NCBI RefSeq assembly: GCF_947179165.1
Contig: NC_077240.1
Location: forward strand, 70,449,501 to 70,513,500
DNA length: 64,000 nucleotides
From: Solanum dulcamara
Taxonomy: Eukaryota; Streptophyta; Magnoliopsida; Solanales; Solanaceae
Direction of reading: 5' to 3'
A model generated the notes under the pieces. It worked only from the letters and a program-made list of their open reading frames with translations, was not told the origin of the DNA and made no database searches. Positions 12,502-24,620 of this stretch are shown in pieces (the stretch's first letter is position 1; each line of letters opens with the position of its first letter). Both the position numbers and the translations under genes were made by a program.

Positions 12502-14949
12502 TGTCACGCCCTGGGAGGGTACCCTAGACGTAACCGGCATCAGAAGGCCATTTCTGACCTCCGAGCGAACCACCTGGTCAAGTCACACATTCATTCAATC
12601 ACATTCTCTTAGCGGAAACTCAATTAATGAAATACTATTTGCAATATGAGGGCCGAAGGCCAAGCATTCATCAACTCAACAACAAATATAATAAGACTCC
12701 TCAAATTAACTGCTCAACCTCTCCACACTCCAATCTATGAAGCCTCTATCCAAGTCTAAAAGGTGTCAATGACAAGTTCATGGCAAACAACAATCAAAAT
12801 AAAAGAAATGACAACAAAACTGTACAAGAAGGCTCAATATCCTCTGGGAACTAGGAGGACTCACCAACTAGATAGAAGTGTATGTGAATCTTCAACGGAG
12901 CGCCGGTTGATGATCTCTGGTACCTGTCTCTGCATCATTAAATGATGCAGGCCAAATGGCATCAGTATATGGAATGTACGAGAATGTAAAATGGCCAGAT
13001 GAAACCATATTAAGAAAACATCAATATCAACTCAGGATCTCAACTAATACATATATACATGACAACTCACTCAAATGTCCTAAGTCTAACAAGGATAGTT
13101 TAGACAGGAGTAACTCATAAGCCACTTAACTCAACAGACTTGGAGCACTATCAAGGCCTAAATGGGAGTTTCTCTTAACTGATAACCATCACCTATGAGC
13201 CGGTGATAGTACAACAATCAGACGTTGTTGCCACGTCCATCCATACCTTGCTAGGGCATGAACGCCTCCCTAATCATGGATACCATCGATTAGTCAAGTA
13301 CTATCATTTCAGGACAATAAAATGGGAAACATCCGACTTTAATTGTTTGATCCCATGGGAAGCATCCGACTTTAATGGTTCCATCCCTAGCTACGTTGGC
13401 GGCGTAGTTTCTGGGGTTCAAGTATGGACTGTACTTTTACCTGCTTCGGTGCTCAATACTCCTCCCATGACTCTGTGCTCAAAATACTCCCTCCAATCAT
13501 CTCTAACAAGCCCTCATGGCTAGTTTCATGTGGAACATTTCCCACTCATCAACTCTATCCTCATTCTTAACTCAATTTAAGTCATAATGGCAAGTCTCAT
13601 TTAGGACCTTGTCCACTCGTCAATTCTATCCTCCAATTAACTCAATCAAACCTCATTTAGATAAGCATTTATGACATCTCCTCAAGACTCATCACAACTC
13701 TATGACTTTAGCTCAACAATTCAAGTAGAATAACACATTTAAGGAAAATGACTTAAGAAACATAATCACTTGGCTAAAGAGATCAACAAAACGTAATAAC
13801 AAGTCATCTCCATCAACTCATACTAACATGAAGGTTTTAGGAATTTCTTAGCTCAACAACATCAACACATATGGCATTAAATAAATAGGGGACAAAACTC
13901 ATTTAAACATGAACCATACCAAAAAACTCCATTTTTTTCATGGATATCTAACCTCAAAGCAAGAGTAGGGCACATGGGTGGACTTAGCCCATGTTTTGGA
14001 TAGCCTTACATACCTTAGTGAAGACTTGAAGAAAACCTTGTCATTGGGTCTTCAATGGAGGACTCAAATCTTGAAGCTCTTGGACTTTTTTTGTTAGAAA
14101 TGGAGAAAAAGAAGAAGAGAGAGAGAAGCTCCTAGGGCTTTTTAGAGAGAGAGAGTGAGGCTGCAAAAATGTGTTCCCAGAAGACCAAGGGTAACATATA
14201 TATAATTTGGGTAAGTTCCCAAATTGCCCCTCCTCAAAAGTTCTGAAAAATAGGCAAAAACGCATCAAGCGCGATAGTGGCGCGTCATACCATTGCAGCA
14301 CCAGGCCAATTACGCCTAAAACATGTACACCTCGCAGTGGCGCACCGCACCAAGGACCAAACTACTGAGGTATATTTCTTGTGCGATAGTGGCGCGTCGC
14401 TCCCTTATAGCGCCAAGGCCAAAGTTTCTGGGTTCTGGAAATTTGGCCTGAAAAAACCTGCACAACTTTTAGTGGCACATCGCGCCAAGGAACAAACTAC
14501 TGAGGCATGTTTTTGGCGCGATAGTGGCGCATCGCGCCCTTACAGCGCCAAGTCCATTTCCTCAACAGTTGCAACCCAAGCCAAAAATGAAATTCCTGCC
14601 GCGCTAGTTCGTCTTAGGAGCGTTATATCTTTCGACTCCGAACTCTAAAATTCGCATTCTTGGTGGCGTTGGAAAGAAGACTCGACGACCTTTGATTTAA
14701 AAGATCTTGGGCTACCTAGATTTCCGTCTTTCAAAAGATAGGTCCATTAGAAGTCGACCCCATACACGAACTCATCCTAACTTAGCTCGGTCCTAGGGGT
14801 CCTCTATGACCCCACATCACCTCCAATGCTCTTTAATTTATCAGGGACTCATCTTAACTCAAGTACATACTTCAAAATAAATACGATGGGCGCCACATGT
14901 ATACAAGGAAGGCCCGAATCTTAGGGAAAAATTTTTGAGGGGTGTTACA
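12502..14949 (-). repeat. 5' LTR of gypsy copy B
   Basis: 2,448-bp partner of 4949-7432, with the same TG...CA ends, CG-rich U3 modules (about 14270-14550), TATA-like sequence near 14200 and a PBS directly inside it. Differences from its partner are mostly transitions. Confidence 0.93.
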
Positions 14950-15001
14950 CGGCTTCACAGACTCCCTAGGACACTTGAACTTTGGGCTCTGATACCATGT
15001 T
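14950..15001 (-). mobile_element. Copy A leader remnant with PBS
   Basis: These 52 bases are the leader of copy A, cut off from the rest of A by the insertion of copy B. They contain the PBS TGGTATCAGAGCC on the minus strand (14985-14997) 4 bp from LTR 15002-17460, and the right half of B's target duplication (14950-14954). Confidence 0.9.
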
Positions 15002-17460
15002 TGTCACTCCCCGGAAGGGTACCCTAGACATGACCGGCACTTGAAAGCCATTTCTGACCTCCAAGCGAACCACCTTACTCAATCATTCTGTCATTCGGTC
15101 CTATATGCTCAAAGGAAGGCTCAATTATAACATGTTATTTACAATATAGGGGCCGAAGGCCAAACATGTTTAACTCAACAAAAAAAAATAATAGAACCTC
15201 CCAAAATAATAGTCCAAGCTATCCACACTCTAGTCTATGAAGCCTCTATTAAAGTCTAGAAGGTACCAATGACAAGCCCATGGCTACCACAATCAAAATA
15301 AAGAAGACAACATGAAGCTATACAGGGAGCTCAAGATCCTTCGGAAACTAGGAGGACTCACCACGTAGCTGAAAATGCGTAGATAATCAATGGTGCGCTG
15401 GTTGATGATCTCTGGTACCTGTCTCTGCATCATGAAATGATGTAGGCCAAATGGCGTCAGTACGTGAAATATACGAGTATGTAAAATGGGCGGATGAAAC
15501 AATATCAAGAAAACATCAGTATCAACTCAGGATCTCAACTCATACATATATACATGACAACTCACTCAAATGTCCTAAGTCTAACAAGAATAGTTTATAT
15601 GGGACTAACTCATAAACCACTTAACTCAACTGACTCAGAGCACTATCAAGACCTAAATGGGAGTTTCTCTTATCCAACAACCATCATCTATGTGCCGGTG
15701 ATAGTACAACAATCAGATGTTGTTTCCATGTCCGTCCATACCTTGCCAGGGCATGAATGCCTCCCTAATCATGGATACCATCGATTAGTCAAGTCTTATC
15801 ATTTCAGAATAATAAAATGGGAAACATCTGACTTTAACGGTTCGATCCCATGGGAAGCATCCGACTCTAACGGTTCCATCCCTACCTACGTTAGTGGCGT
15901 AGTTTTTAGGGTTCGAGTATGGACTATACTCTTACTCGCTTCGGTGCTCGATACTCCTCCCATGACTCCATGCTCATAAGACTCACTCCAATCATCTCAA
16001 ACAAGCCCTCACGGCTAGTTTCTTGTGGGTCATTGCCAACCCCTCAACTCTATTCTCCTTTCAACTCAATTAAGTCATAATGGCAAGTTCCATTTAGGAC
16101 CTCATCCACTCGTCAATTCTATCATCCAATTAACTCAAACAAGCCTTATTTAGATAAGCATTTATGACATCTCCTCAAGACTTATCATAACTCTATGACT
16201 TTAGCTCAACAATTCAAGTAGAATAACACATTTAAGAAATTGACCTATGCAACATAATCACATGGTTAAAGAGATCAACGAAACATAACAACAGGTCATC
16301 TCTATCAACTCATACTAATATGGAGATTTTAGGAACTTCTTAGCTCAACAACATCAACACATATAGCATTTATTAAGTAGGGCACAAAACTCATATAAAC
16401 ATAAACCATACCAAGAAACTCCATTTTTCATGGACCTCTAACCTCAAAGAAAGAGTAGGGCACATGGGTGGACTCAAACCATGTTTTGGATAGCCTTAAA
16501 TACCTTAGTGAAGACTTGAAGAAAATCTTGATGTTGGGTCTTCAATGGGGAACTCAAATCTTGAAGCTCTTGGAACTCTTATTGTTGGAAATGGAGAAGA
16601 AGAAGAAGAGAGAGAGAGAAGAACTCCTAGGGCTTTTTAGAGAGAGAGTGGAGGCTGAAAATATGATCTCAAAATAGTCTAGGGTGATACATATATAATT
16701 TGGGTAAGTTCCCAAATTGCCCCTTCTCAAAAGTTCTGAAAAATAGGCAAAAATACATCTAGCGCGATAGTGGCTCATCGCGCCATTACAGCGTTAGGCT
16801 GATTACACCTAAAACCTGCATACCTCGTAGTGGCGCGCCGTGCCAAGGACCAAATTACTAAGGCACATTCTTGGCGCGATAGTGGCGCGTCGCGCCCTTA
16901 TAGCGTCAAGGCCAATATTTTCTGGGTTTTGGAAATTGGCTTGAAAACCCTGCACACCTTTTAGTGGCGCGCCGCGCTAGATACCAAACTACTGAGGCAT
17001 GTTTCTGGCGCGATAGTGGCGCGTCGCGCCCCTGCGGCGCCAAGCCCAGTTTTCTAGCAATTACAACCCAGGCCTGAAAATCTGTGCTATGCTAGTTCAT
17101 CTTAGGATCATCATATCTTTTGACTCGAAACTCCAAAATGCACATTCTTGGTGGCATTGGAAAGAAGACTCGACGACCATTAATTTAATAGGTCGTGGGC
17201 CACCCAGATCGTCATATATCAAAAGATAGGGTCATTAGAAGTCAACCCTTCATGCGAACTCCTCCTCAAACTTAACCATGACGAATCTTTTGGATTGATT
17301 TGGTCCTAGGGGTCATTCATGACCCCACATCACCTCTAACACTGCTCAGTTTCTCAGAGACTCATCTTACTCATACAAATGCCCCACAATACTCGAGTTT
17401 GACCCTACCCGTATACAAGAAGGGTCCAAATCTTAGGGAAAATTTTTGAGGGGTGTTACA
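15002..17460 (-). repeat. 5' LTR of gypsy copy A
   Basis: 2,459-bp LTR of the same family, TGTCACTCC at the left and GGTGTTACA at the right. It is clearly more diverged from the two copy-B LTRs than they are from each other, for example across its first 150 bp. That fits its belonging to the older host element. It has the same CG-rich module array (about 16760-17045), and a TATA-like run near 16690. Confidence 0.9.
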
Positions 17461-19496
17461 GTCTCATTACTTATTCGTTCATCACCGGAAGACTTAATAT
17501 TAATACTTATGTGAGATCTCCATCATCAACATCAAATGAAAGAAAGAAATTTTTAAGAGAAGTAGTTTCAAAGGAAAACTACTCCAATTAAATCATTAAA
17601 CTCTGTCTATGAAGCCTCTAATGCTATCAGGTGGTGCCAATGACATATATATGGCTACCTTAAAAGAAACATCACACTCAACAATAATAAAAGGATAAGG
17701 AGTTCCTCCGAATATAAGAAGGACTCACCAAATAACTGAAAAGAAATGATCTTCAACGATGTGCCTGTTGAGAATCTCTAACACCTGTATTTGCATCATA
17801 ACATGATGCAGGTCGAATGACGCCAGTACATGGAATGTACAAGTATGTAAAATGGCAGAAAAGTAAGGACAAATATTAAAAAACTCCTCTCAAGAAGACT
17901 CGGCTCAGAACTCAACATCATCTCAATATTAATATGTAATGCAAATCTAAAAATAATAATAAGCAATGCTTACTCAGTTGGGAGTTTCTATAACCGACAA
18001 CCATCACTTATGAGCTAGTGATGATACAACGAAGCGATGTTTTTGCCACATCCATCCAATACCTTGCCAGGGTAAAGGACATCATCATCTTAGATTCAAT
18101 CATTAAAGTCCTCTTTTTGGGAATTAAGAGGCATAACCTCCATCATACACTGGCTACGTAGTTCTGGGGTTTGAGTCAGTTAAACTCTTACCCAACTCGG
18201 TACTCAATACTACTCCCAAAATATGTGCTCATATTAACCACATCATCTAGTATCATTGGAATTTAATGTAAATCATCAAACCCATCTCATTACCTCTTCA
18301 TCAATCATTATACTTCAAAAAAATCATTTACATCTCATCAAAACATCTTGCTCAAAACATCATTTAATCCAAAGAATCAAATTCATTTAAACTCAATTCT
18401 TTTGCTCTTTCAAAACTCAATAAAATACATATATAATATTAATTCAAATCACTCTTTTTGTCAATGATTATTAAAAGCTAATATTCTTACTCAAAACATG
18501 TATAAAAATATTCATAAACATCAAATCAATTAGGGTTCATGGGAAAGTAGCCATGAACAATAATTCCAATAATATGAGAGATAAAAATAATAATAATCTT
18601 AATACATAAATATATCTAACTCAATAGAAGAAGAATTAATTCATTTAAAATTCAAGATTTGGATAAACATCAACTATAACTCAATTATAATGAATTTATA
18701 TATTGGGCACATGGACGAACTCAATCCAATGCTATGGAAGCCTTACACACCTTAAATCCGAAGCTTTACTCCGAATTGGAACACTCTTGGACCCCTAGCC
18801 TTTTCTTTTTGCCGGAGCATTTTGTGTACTACTCAGAGTATAAGAATCACCAGAATAGTATTTTTATACTACTAAAACAAAAACTATATTTGAGAATGAG
18901 TAAAGAAGTGTATAGAGAGAAGAATTGTTTAAGAAAGCTTGATGATTAAAATGAGGAAATAAGGTGGGTATTTATAGGTGTGGAGGAGGGACCTAACAAT
19001 AAATAAAAATAATTACAAAGGATGATATTGAAAATTCAATGGAGGATTTTGATGTCATGGATGATGTCAAATGGTTCTAGATCTTTCCATGGTAGGTGAT
19101 ATGAGCTCTCTTTTAATGGAATACCCTTTTTCGAAGTTGCATTTGAATAAGATAAATTCCCTATTAGGATTTGGTGTCTTCATAAGAATTGTAGATATAG
19201 AAGACTAGTTTCATGTTGTTTAAGAATCAGCCAATTTGGATATGAGTTTTATTCTACAAATATTTCATTTCGTCACAGCACTATATCTTGCAAAGATTAA
19301 TTTATATGATATACTTAACCTCTGAATATTAAGGTATGGTATTCATGAAAGTTGTAGGTAATGATGTTGGAGTTATTGAAAAATTGGAATCACCTAATTT
19401 GGATTATTCTATTAAAATATATACTCAAAATATCGAAATAGTATCATTTTCATCGAGAATTGAAATACTATATACAACATTTTAGGGGGTGTTATA
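17461..19496 (-). repeat. Diverged, truncated gypsy LTR (probable host of copy A)
   Basis: A fourth, older LTR in the same orientation. The stretch from tctatgaagcctct near 17608 through gccaatgacat and atggctacc parallels the copy A and B LTRs, as do the aactc..cacatgg and gaagcc..cacctta blocks near 18710-18755. It ends at GGGGTGTTATA (19496), a decayed LTR end. It lacks roughly the first 120 bp, which should lie left of copy A if A inserted into it. It has no CG-rich module array. Confidence 0.7.
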
Positions 19497-19500
19497 AAAA

Positions 19501-19782
19501 GGTTATAGAGGAAATGGACAATGGCGAGGTCGTGGTGGCTGTGGAAGAGGAAGAAGCTATATTAACAAAATCAACAATGAAAATAAAAATCACCAATCAT
19601 TCTAAGGTCGTTGTCGTGGACAACGAGGAGGTAGAGGATGTGAAGCTTATCAAGTTATCTACGACATGAGGTATAAAAAATCTAAAATTGCATCTTATAA
19701 CTGTCAGAAATTTGGAAATTACTCTTGGAAATGTCGTAGCAATGTTGAAGAGAAAGCTAACCTTGTTGACAACTATTGGGAT
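19501..19782 (+). pseudogene. copia gag fragment (RGG-rich region and zinc knuckle)
   Basis: One frame reads GYRGNGQWRGRGGCGRGRSY, then after a stop an RGQRGGRGC stretch, then SYNCQKFGNYSWKC and VEEKANLVDN. This is the Arg/Gly-rich linker and CCHC knuckle typical of plant copia nucleocapsid. The first Cys is Ser and the His is Tyr, so the knuckle is dead. Nothing else of this element is recognisable nearby; the LTR ending at 19496 abuts it on the left. Confidence 0.7.
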
Positions 19783-20606
19783 ATACAATTAACCATGTAG
19801 TTGAGTTATATTATTTTATTTAATCACTTATAAAGACAAATTATTTTATTTATTTATTATGATAAAGTATTTATTTGAATAGATCATTATGTTTATATGT
19901 GAGTCCATTGCTTATATAGTAGATAATTTTTCGTGTGGAGTTATTTAACTCATACACGGAAGAATAAATTAAATTGTTGGTTCATATAAGTCATAAATTA
20001 AATATTCGCAATTAAAGATGAAGTTGGATAAACATCTTGATAATTATAGCACAAGACTAAATATAATTTGATCATAATTATAGAAATGATAAAATTCAAA
20101 ATTCTTGTGCTAGTACATTTTGTATGTATTTGAACGGACGAAATTGAGATATTTGTTTAGGTTCTGAATTTTAATAAATAATATCTCTAGTCCATTACAT
20201 GTACTTATGCTCTTAATCTTGATATAATTATTTTGATCTAAATATTTAATTTATTATTTTAATCTATTAAAAGGTGAGACTCTTTTAATGAGTCAATAAA
20301 TTCTTAATAAATTGGCTAATAACAAATCATATTAGAGAAATAATAATTAATTGATAGAACCGTGTCTCGGTATAGAGATAGAAGACATCCCTTTATGGTT
20401 GCTTATAAGTTTTCACGTGAAACCCTGCAGGTGGATTTATTCGACACGTGAAATAAGTTAAGTATAATAAAGGATTAATTTAGTGAATAAATTATTTTTT
20501 TAGAAAATTTAATTTAATTGATTGGTGTCGATAATTCTAACACGAAGGTTAAATAAGATGTAGCGGAAAATTTTGAAATTAAATCAAAGAGTGCAATTAC
20601 AAATTT
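19783..20606. other. AT-rich sequence, nothing recognised
   Basis: AT-rich DNA between the copia gag scrap and the solo LTR. I see no credible coding frame, RNA gene or terminal repeats. A short inverted pair built on TTCACGTG/CACGTGAA occurs at about 20415-20452. Confidence 0.5.
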
Positions 20607-21699
20607 TGTAACACCCCAAATATTTCTACACCAAGACCCAAATCATTCTTCATATATGTATAAAATCGAACTCGATGACTTCTAGTTGTATATATGAGTT
20701 AGGATCAATTCCTAAGTATTTGAAGTGCATTAGGTGTATTTTAGGGTCATAAGTGATCTCTAACACCAAGCCAAGTCTAAAGAATTTCCATTAGCTAAGT
20801 TTTCCTATGAGTCCAGAATAAGGTCAATTTCAAATGTTTATATCTCCTATTCTATAATGAATTAGGTGTTCCATGACCTATAAAATTAAAGGTCTTGGAG
20901 TCCTCTTTCCAATGCCACCAAGATGCCTCATTCCGAGTTTAGAGTCAATAGTTATGATCATTTTACCAAACACTACTGTTGCAGCAGTTTTGGGCTTGGC
21001 GGCGTGCCCGTAACTAGCTGCAGTAGTTTGGCCTGTGGCGCAGTGCGCCACTATCGCGCCTGCAGGGTTTTGAGCCCATTTTCCAAATTGTTTTTGATGA
21101 AGGGCAACTTGGACAATTCCCTAACTATATATATACGAATTTGGAGAGTTTTGCAGTCATTTTGGCAGTCTTTCACCTCCAAAGAACCCTAATCTTCATC
21201 CTCCTCTCTCCCAAATCATCCCCTACAAAAAGCATTCCCTACAAAAGCAAAATCCTCTCCAATTCAAAGGATTCAAGCTTCCCATTGAAGACTTAACATC
21301 AAGACTTGTTCAAGTTCCTCTCTAAGGTATGTGGGTTTTCATCCATGGGTTCTTCCACCCATGGAGCCCAAATATTTTCTCAATCTAGTATTTTAATTTT
21401 AAATGATGAAATCTTATGGGATTTTACATGATGGTTTCAAATGTATAGATTATGGTATATTTTAAGATTATTAACTCCTATTGATATATATATATATATT
21501 GACTCTTAATTTCAAGTGATGAGTTTTTATGGATTTTCATACTACGATTCCAAATGCATAGATTCTTGAATATTTGAAGTTTATTTACCTATATTGACTT
21601 ATGTTGATTCTTATTTACATGAAATGGATGTTTTATCAAGGTCTTATATGAGGGTTTGAAAGGCAGTTTTAAAGTGCATATGGCACTACAAAAAACACG

Positions 21700-22045
21700 G
21701 CTATTAGCCACGCGTAAAATTGTGACTACATGTTAACCACACCGTGGCTAACACAACTTCACCACGGTACCTTAGTCATGGTTGTCAGCATGCCTATAAC
21801 GAGCGTCTCCAGTAAATTAGCCACAGTTTTATCGTCTGTGATAACATATAGGTAGCCACTGTCTTGTGTGTGTATTAGCCACGGTTCAGTCATAGGTAAA
21901 GTTAATTGCCAGAAAATAAATTTCATTTTTAAACATTAATTAGCGACGATTTTAAATTTTAAGTAGCCATGATTAACCTAATAAAATGCAGCACATTAAT
22001 CTTAGCCATGGTTGAACCGTGGCAAAATGTGAAGTTTTTTTTAAA
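21700..22045. repeat. Left subterminal repeats of the CACTA element
   Basis: About ten degenerate copies of TTAGCCACGGTT occur in both orientations (for example at 21700, 21738, 21757, 21820, 21854, 21876, 21970 and 22003). In En/Spm elements such arrays are the transposase binding sites. The right end has fewer copies (25077-25165). Confidence 0.85.
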
Positions 22046-22232
22046 ACAAAGTAGCAGTTAATTCCCTATAATAACCTGATACTATACACTAATAAATCCA
22101 CAAATCCTTACTTTAATTATCTACTCATCATATATATATTACTAACAAAATGTAAGTTTTATCAATAGCACAAGTACTGCTAGTGTAATCAAAATGCAAA
22201 AAGGTAGAAGCAACACCATATTTATATATAAA

Positions 22233-23640
22233 CTAAGAAGAATCTAAGTTCAAAGTAGGAAATTCACTAACAAATTTAGCTTGTAAAAATCTATGAAGAG
22301 TTGCCAAGTGATTCTCATTTTGCGCAAGCCGTTTCTTCGTCTCCTCAAGCTTTTCCTTGGTCTCTTCATATCCGATCAACTTCTCTTCCAAGGTTTCTAC
22401 ATGTTTCTCTAGGTCTTCAACACGTTGATGAGATATGTTACTGGAACTACTGATGTTAGCATAACTAATTGAATGTCTAAGCATCCTAAAAGCTGTTGAA
22501 GGATAAACATTACCACCTATACCACACACACGACCAGAATGTTCAACTCCAAATACTTTTCCAATGGTGTCATTAGGATGAGACAATATCATCAACGGAA
22601 CACCTAAAGTAGCAGCATGTTCTTGATCTTCAAGTAGATGCTCTGATATTTTATCCTACAAATAAAATAGAAGATATGATACTAAGTAGTTGAAACATTT
22701 GATCCATCCAACACCCTACAACAACATCAAAGAGCTGCAGCAACTGATCATGACGCTGCAAATATTCATCTGAACTGCAGCAACATATAGAGCTGCAACA
22801 TGCTGTATTCAATGCAAGCTGCAACATTCTTGGAGTTCAAATCAACTAGAGTGCAGATACATAGAGTTCAAATCAACTAGAGTGCAGATACATAGAGTTG
22901 CAGTAACATTCTTGGAGTTCAAATCAACTAGAGTGCAGATACATAGAGTTGTAGCATCAAGTACTTGCAGATCCAAGAAGCTGCAGCCTGGCACGACATA
23001 GTGTTCTCAATTAACAAAAATTTCCAACAGCCTGTAATACTTATACATTAGAGCACTTTATACTTCTCATAGATGAAGAGGCATTCTTTGATAAGCTTTG
23101 TATGGTGAACTACTCAACAAGAGCTGCAACTATATCAATCACGTACAACATTGTGAGCTCCTTGCAAGCGTTTAATGTCTTGTTTACTTTTTAATAACTG
23201 AGAGATAACTCGAACGACTTTAATAAGTTAATCGACTTAGGTTCCGCCTAGGATGTATGCTTATTCTTTTTCAATTTAGCTATGGATAAGTCGAGCTGTA
23301 CTCTTTCATTTTACAGTCATCACATACCCAATAAAAAAATTCATCAAATATCACATTTTCTAGGCAGTAGCTGAAAAATATGCAAAGATCAACAAACCAC
23401 ATGTAGGATAAAGTTACATAACTTAAGAAGATAAATTAAGTATATTTAAAATAGAACAAAAGTATGTCACTTCTAGACCAAGTCTGTCACAAAAAGTAGA
23501 TAAGTATTTAGATCTTACCGCTAAAATTTTTCCTTCTTCATTAACATAATTGCCATTCGTTTTCAGTAAAGTTGACAAAACAACTTCACTTCGGCACACA
23601 ATGTGTAGATTGTCGGATACACAACACATTTGAAGACAGC
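22233..23640 (-). pseudogene. CACTA transposase-like gene, 3' exons
   Basis: Two exons join in phase. The upstream one contains CRSEVVLSTLLKTNGNYVNEEG and ends at GCG|GTAAGA (exon edge 23519). The downstream one begins after TTTGTAG at 22655 with DKISEHLLEDQEH. It continues through VFGVEHSGRVCGIGG and a predicted coiled coil with LEKHVETLEEKL and EETKEKLEETKKRL, to the stop at 22233. The GxVxGxG block, the LKTNGNYVNEEG block and the terminal coiled coil resemble the plant Ptta/En/Spm transposase domain (TNP1/TNPA type). The 5' exons and the TNP2/TNPD gene are not visible, so the element is probably non-autonomous. The upstream start of the first exon is not resolved. Confidence 0.6.
22833..22945. 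repeat. Three copies of a 31-bp unit inside the CACTA element
   Basis: The unit gagttcaaatcaactagagt followed by gcagatacata occurs at 22833-22863, 22864-22894 and 22915-22945. Copies one and two are head to tail; 20 bp separate copies two and three. It lies within the intron of the transposase-like gene. Confidence 0.9.
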
Positions 23641-24373
23641 ATAAGAAAGTTCAATACCAATAATATGGATTCTTCTTCTACAGAGTGTACATAAGCTAAA
23701 CTTGGCTCACTTATCATGGACAATTATTAGTAATTATCTTTTAGGTGATGTGTTAGTGTAAAATTCCCAATATAGAAGTATTTTATTCTTAAATACTTTG
23801 GGTACTAGAAGAGCCATCACACATGCACCAGCATAGAGGCTTGTAAAGAAATATTTCTCAACAATATGCCTCTCCTAGTAGTATATATTAAAGCCATTAG
23901 TGATTGGTGAGTGGCATCAACATAATCTGTAGTAACAAGTAGTGAAAATGGACCCTTCCGGTGCCTTTAGCAGAAGAGTGAAATCAGAAATTCAACCACA
24001 ATAATCAGGACTAGAAATGGAATAAAGTTAGAAGTATAAATTCACACCATTCATAAAATTGAGTACTAATACTTTAGAGTGGATCAATAAAAGGCCACAA
24101 CTTTGTAGCAATTGTCACATGAAAGTAAATAAGAATGGAATTAACACGCAAGCAAAACAAAGAACATTTGAGCAGTTCTTAGTACAGCAGAAGCAAAAAA
24201 AAGCATTTCAAACCATAAAATTCCTATTTTACGATTACAAGTCATGTGAAAATAGAAAGTAGGGTTTGTTGGTCAATAAAAGGTTTGAAGGATTTTAAAA
24301 GACCATAAGCCCCGACAGGTTACTATTATCTTTAGATTTTTATACTTACTTTATCATCACTTAATTTATCTAG

Positions 24374-24620
24374 GATTCAAGAAAAAATTACAATGTTCTT
24401 TGGTACTTCTCTTCATTTGAGACTCAATATTATAAGATTGATTGATTTGTTGGATAAGGGTACGATCACTTGGGAAGAGTTTACTTTTGAGGTTAAGGGT
24501 TTACATTCCAACAGATTAGGAGCTCCTTACTCTAGAGAAGCGGGAGAATCACCAAGATTAGAAGAGAACTTTTATGCAAATCCTTTTCTAGATTATATTT
24601 GTGACAGATCTTTGATGGAG
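24374..24620 (+). other. Exon-like ORF on the opposite strand of the CACTA element
   Basis: A 247-bp stretch open in one frame is bounded by a consensus acceptor (TTTATCTAG|G at 24373) and a consensus donor (GAG|GTGAGTAAG at 24620). The reading frame, [18 protein letters not shown]..., carries on past the donor to a stop at 24675. It contains [15 protein letters not shown] and [14 protein letters not shown], and I do not recognise the family. It runs against the transposase strand. The sharp splice borders suggest an internal exon of another gene picked up by the transposon, but this could also be a host-element gene I cannot place. Confidence 0.4.

Larger units (their letters stand above)
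4949..14949 (-). mobile_element. Ty3/gypsy copy B, full length (nested in copy A)
   Basis: Complete but defective minus-strand Ty3/gypsy element of 10,001 bp: 5' LTR 12502-14949, PBS 12485-12497, gag, pol, polypurine tract 7433-7445, 3' LTR 4949-7432. It lies inside copy A. The bases left of it (4944-4948, tagct) and right of it (14950-14954, cggct) are both one transition away from cagct, which is what copy B itself has at the homologous place near 12460. That identifies a decayed 5-bp target duplication. Hand alignment of the first roughly 245 bp of the two LTRs shows about 15 differences, so the insertion is not recent. Confidence 0.93.

Noticed and set aside
4949..17460. Tandem gypsy array sharing LTRs through unequal recombination
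   Set aside because: The position of A's PBS remnant, the decayed cagct duplication around B and the greater divergence of the third LTR fit nested insertion better.
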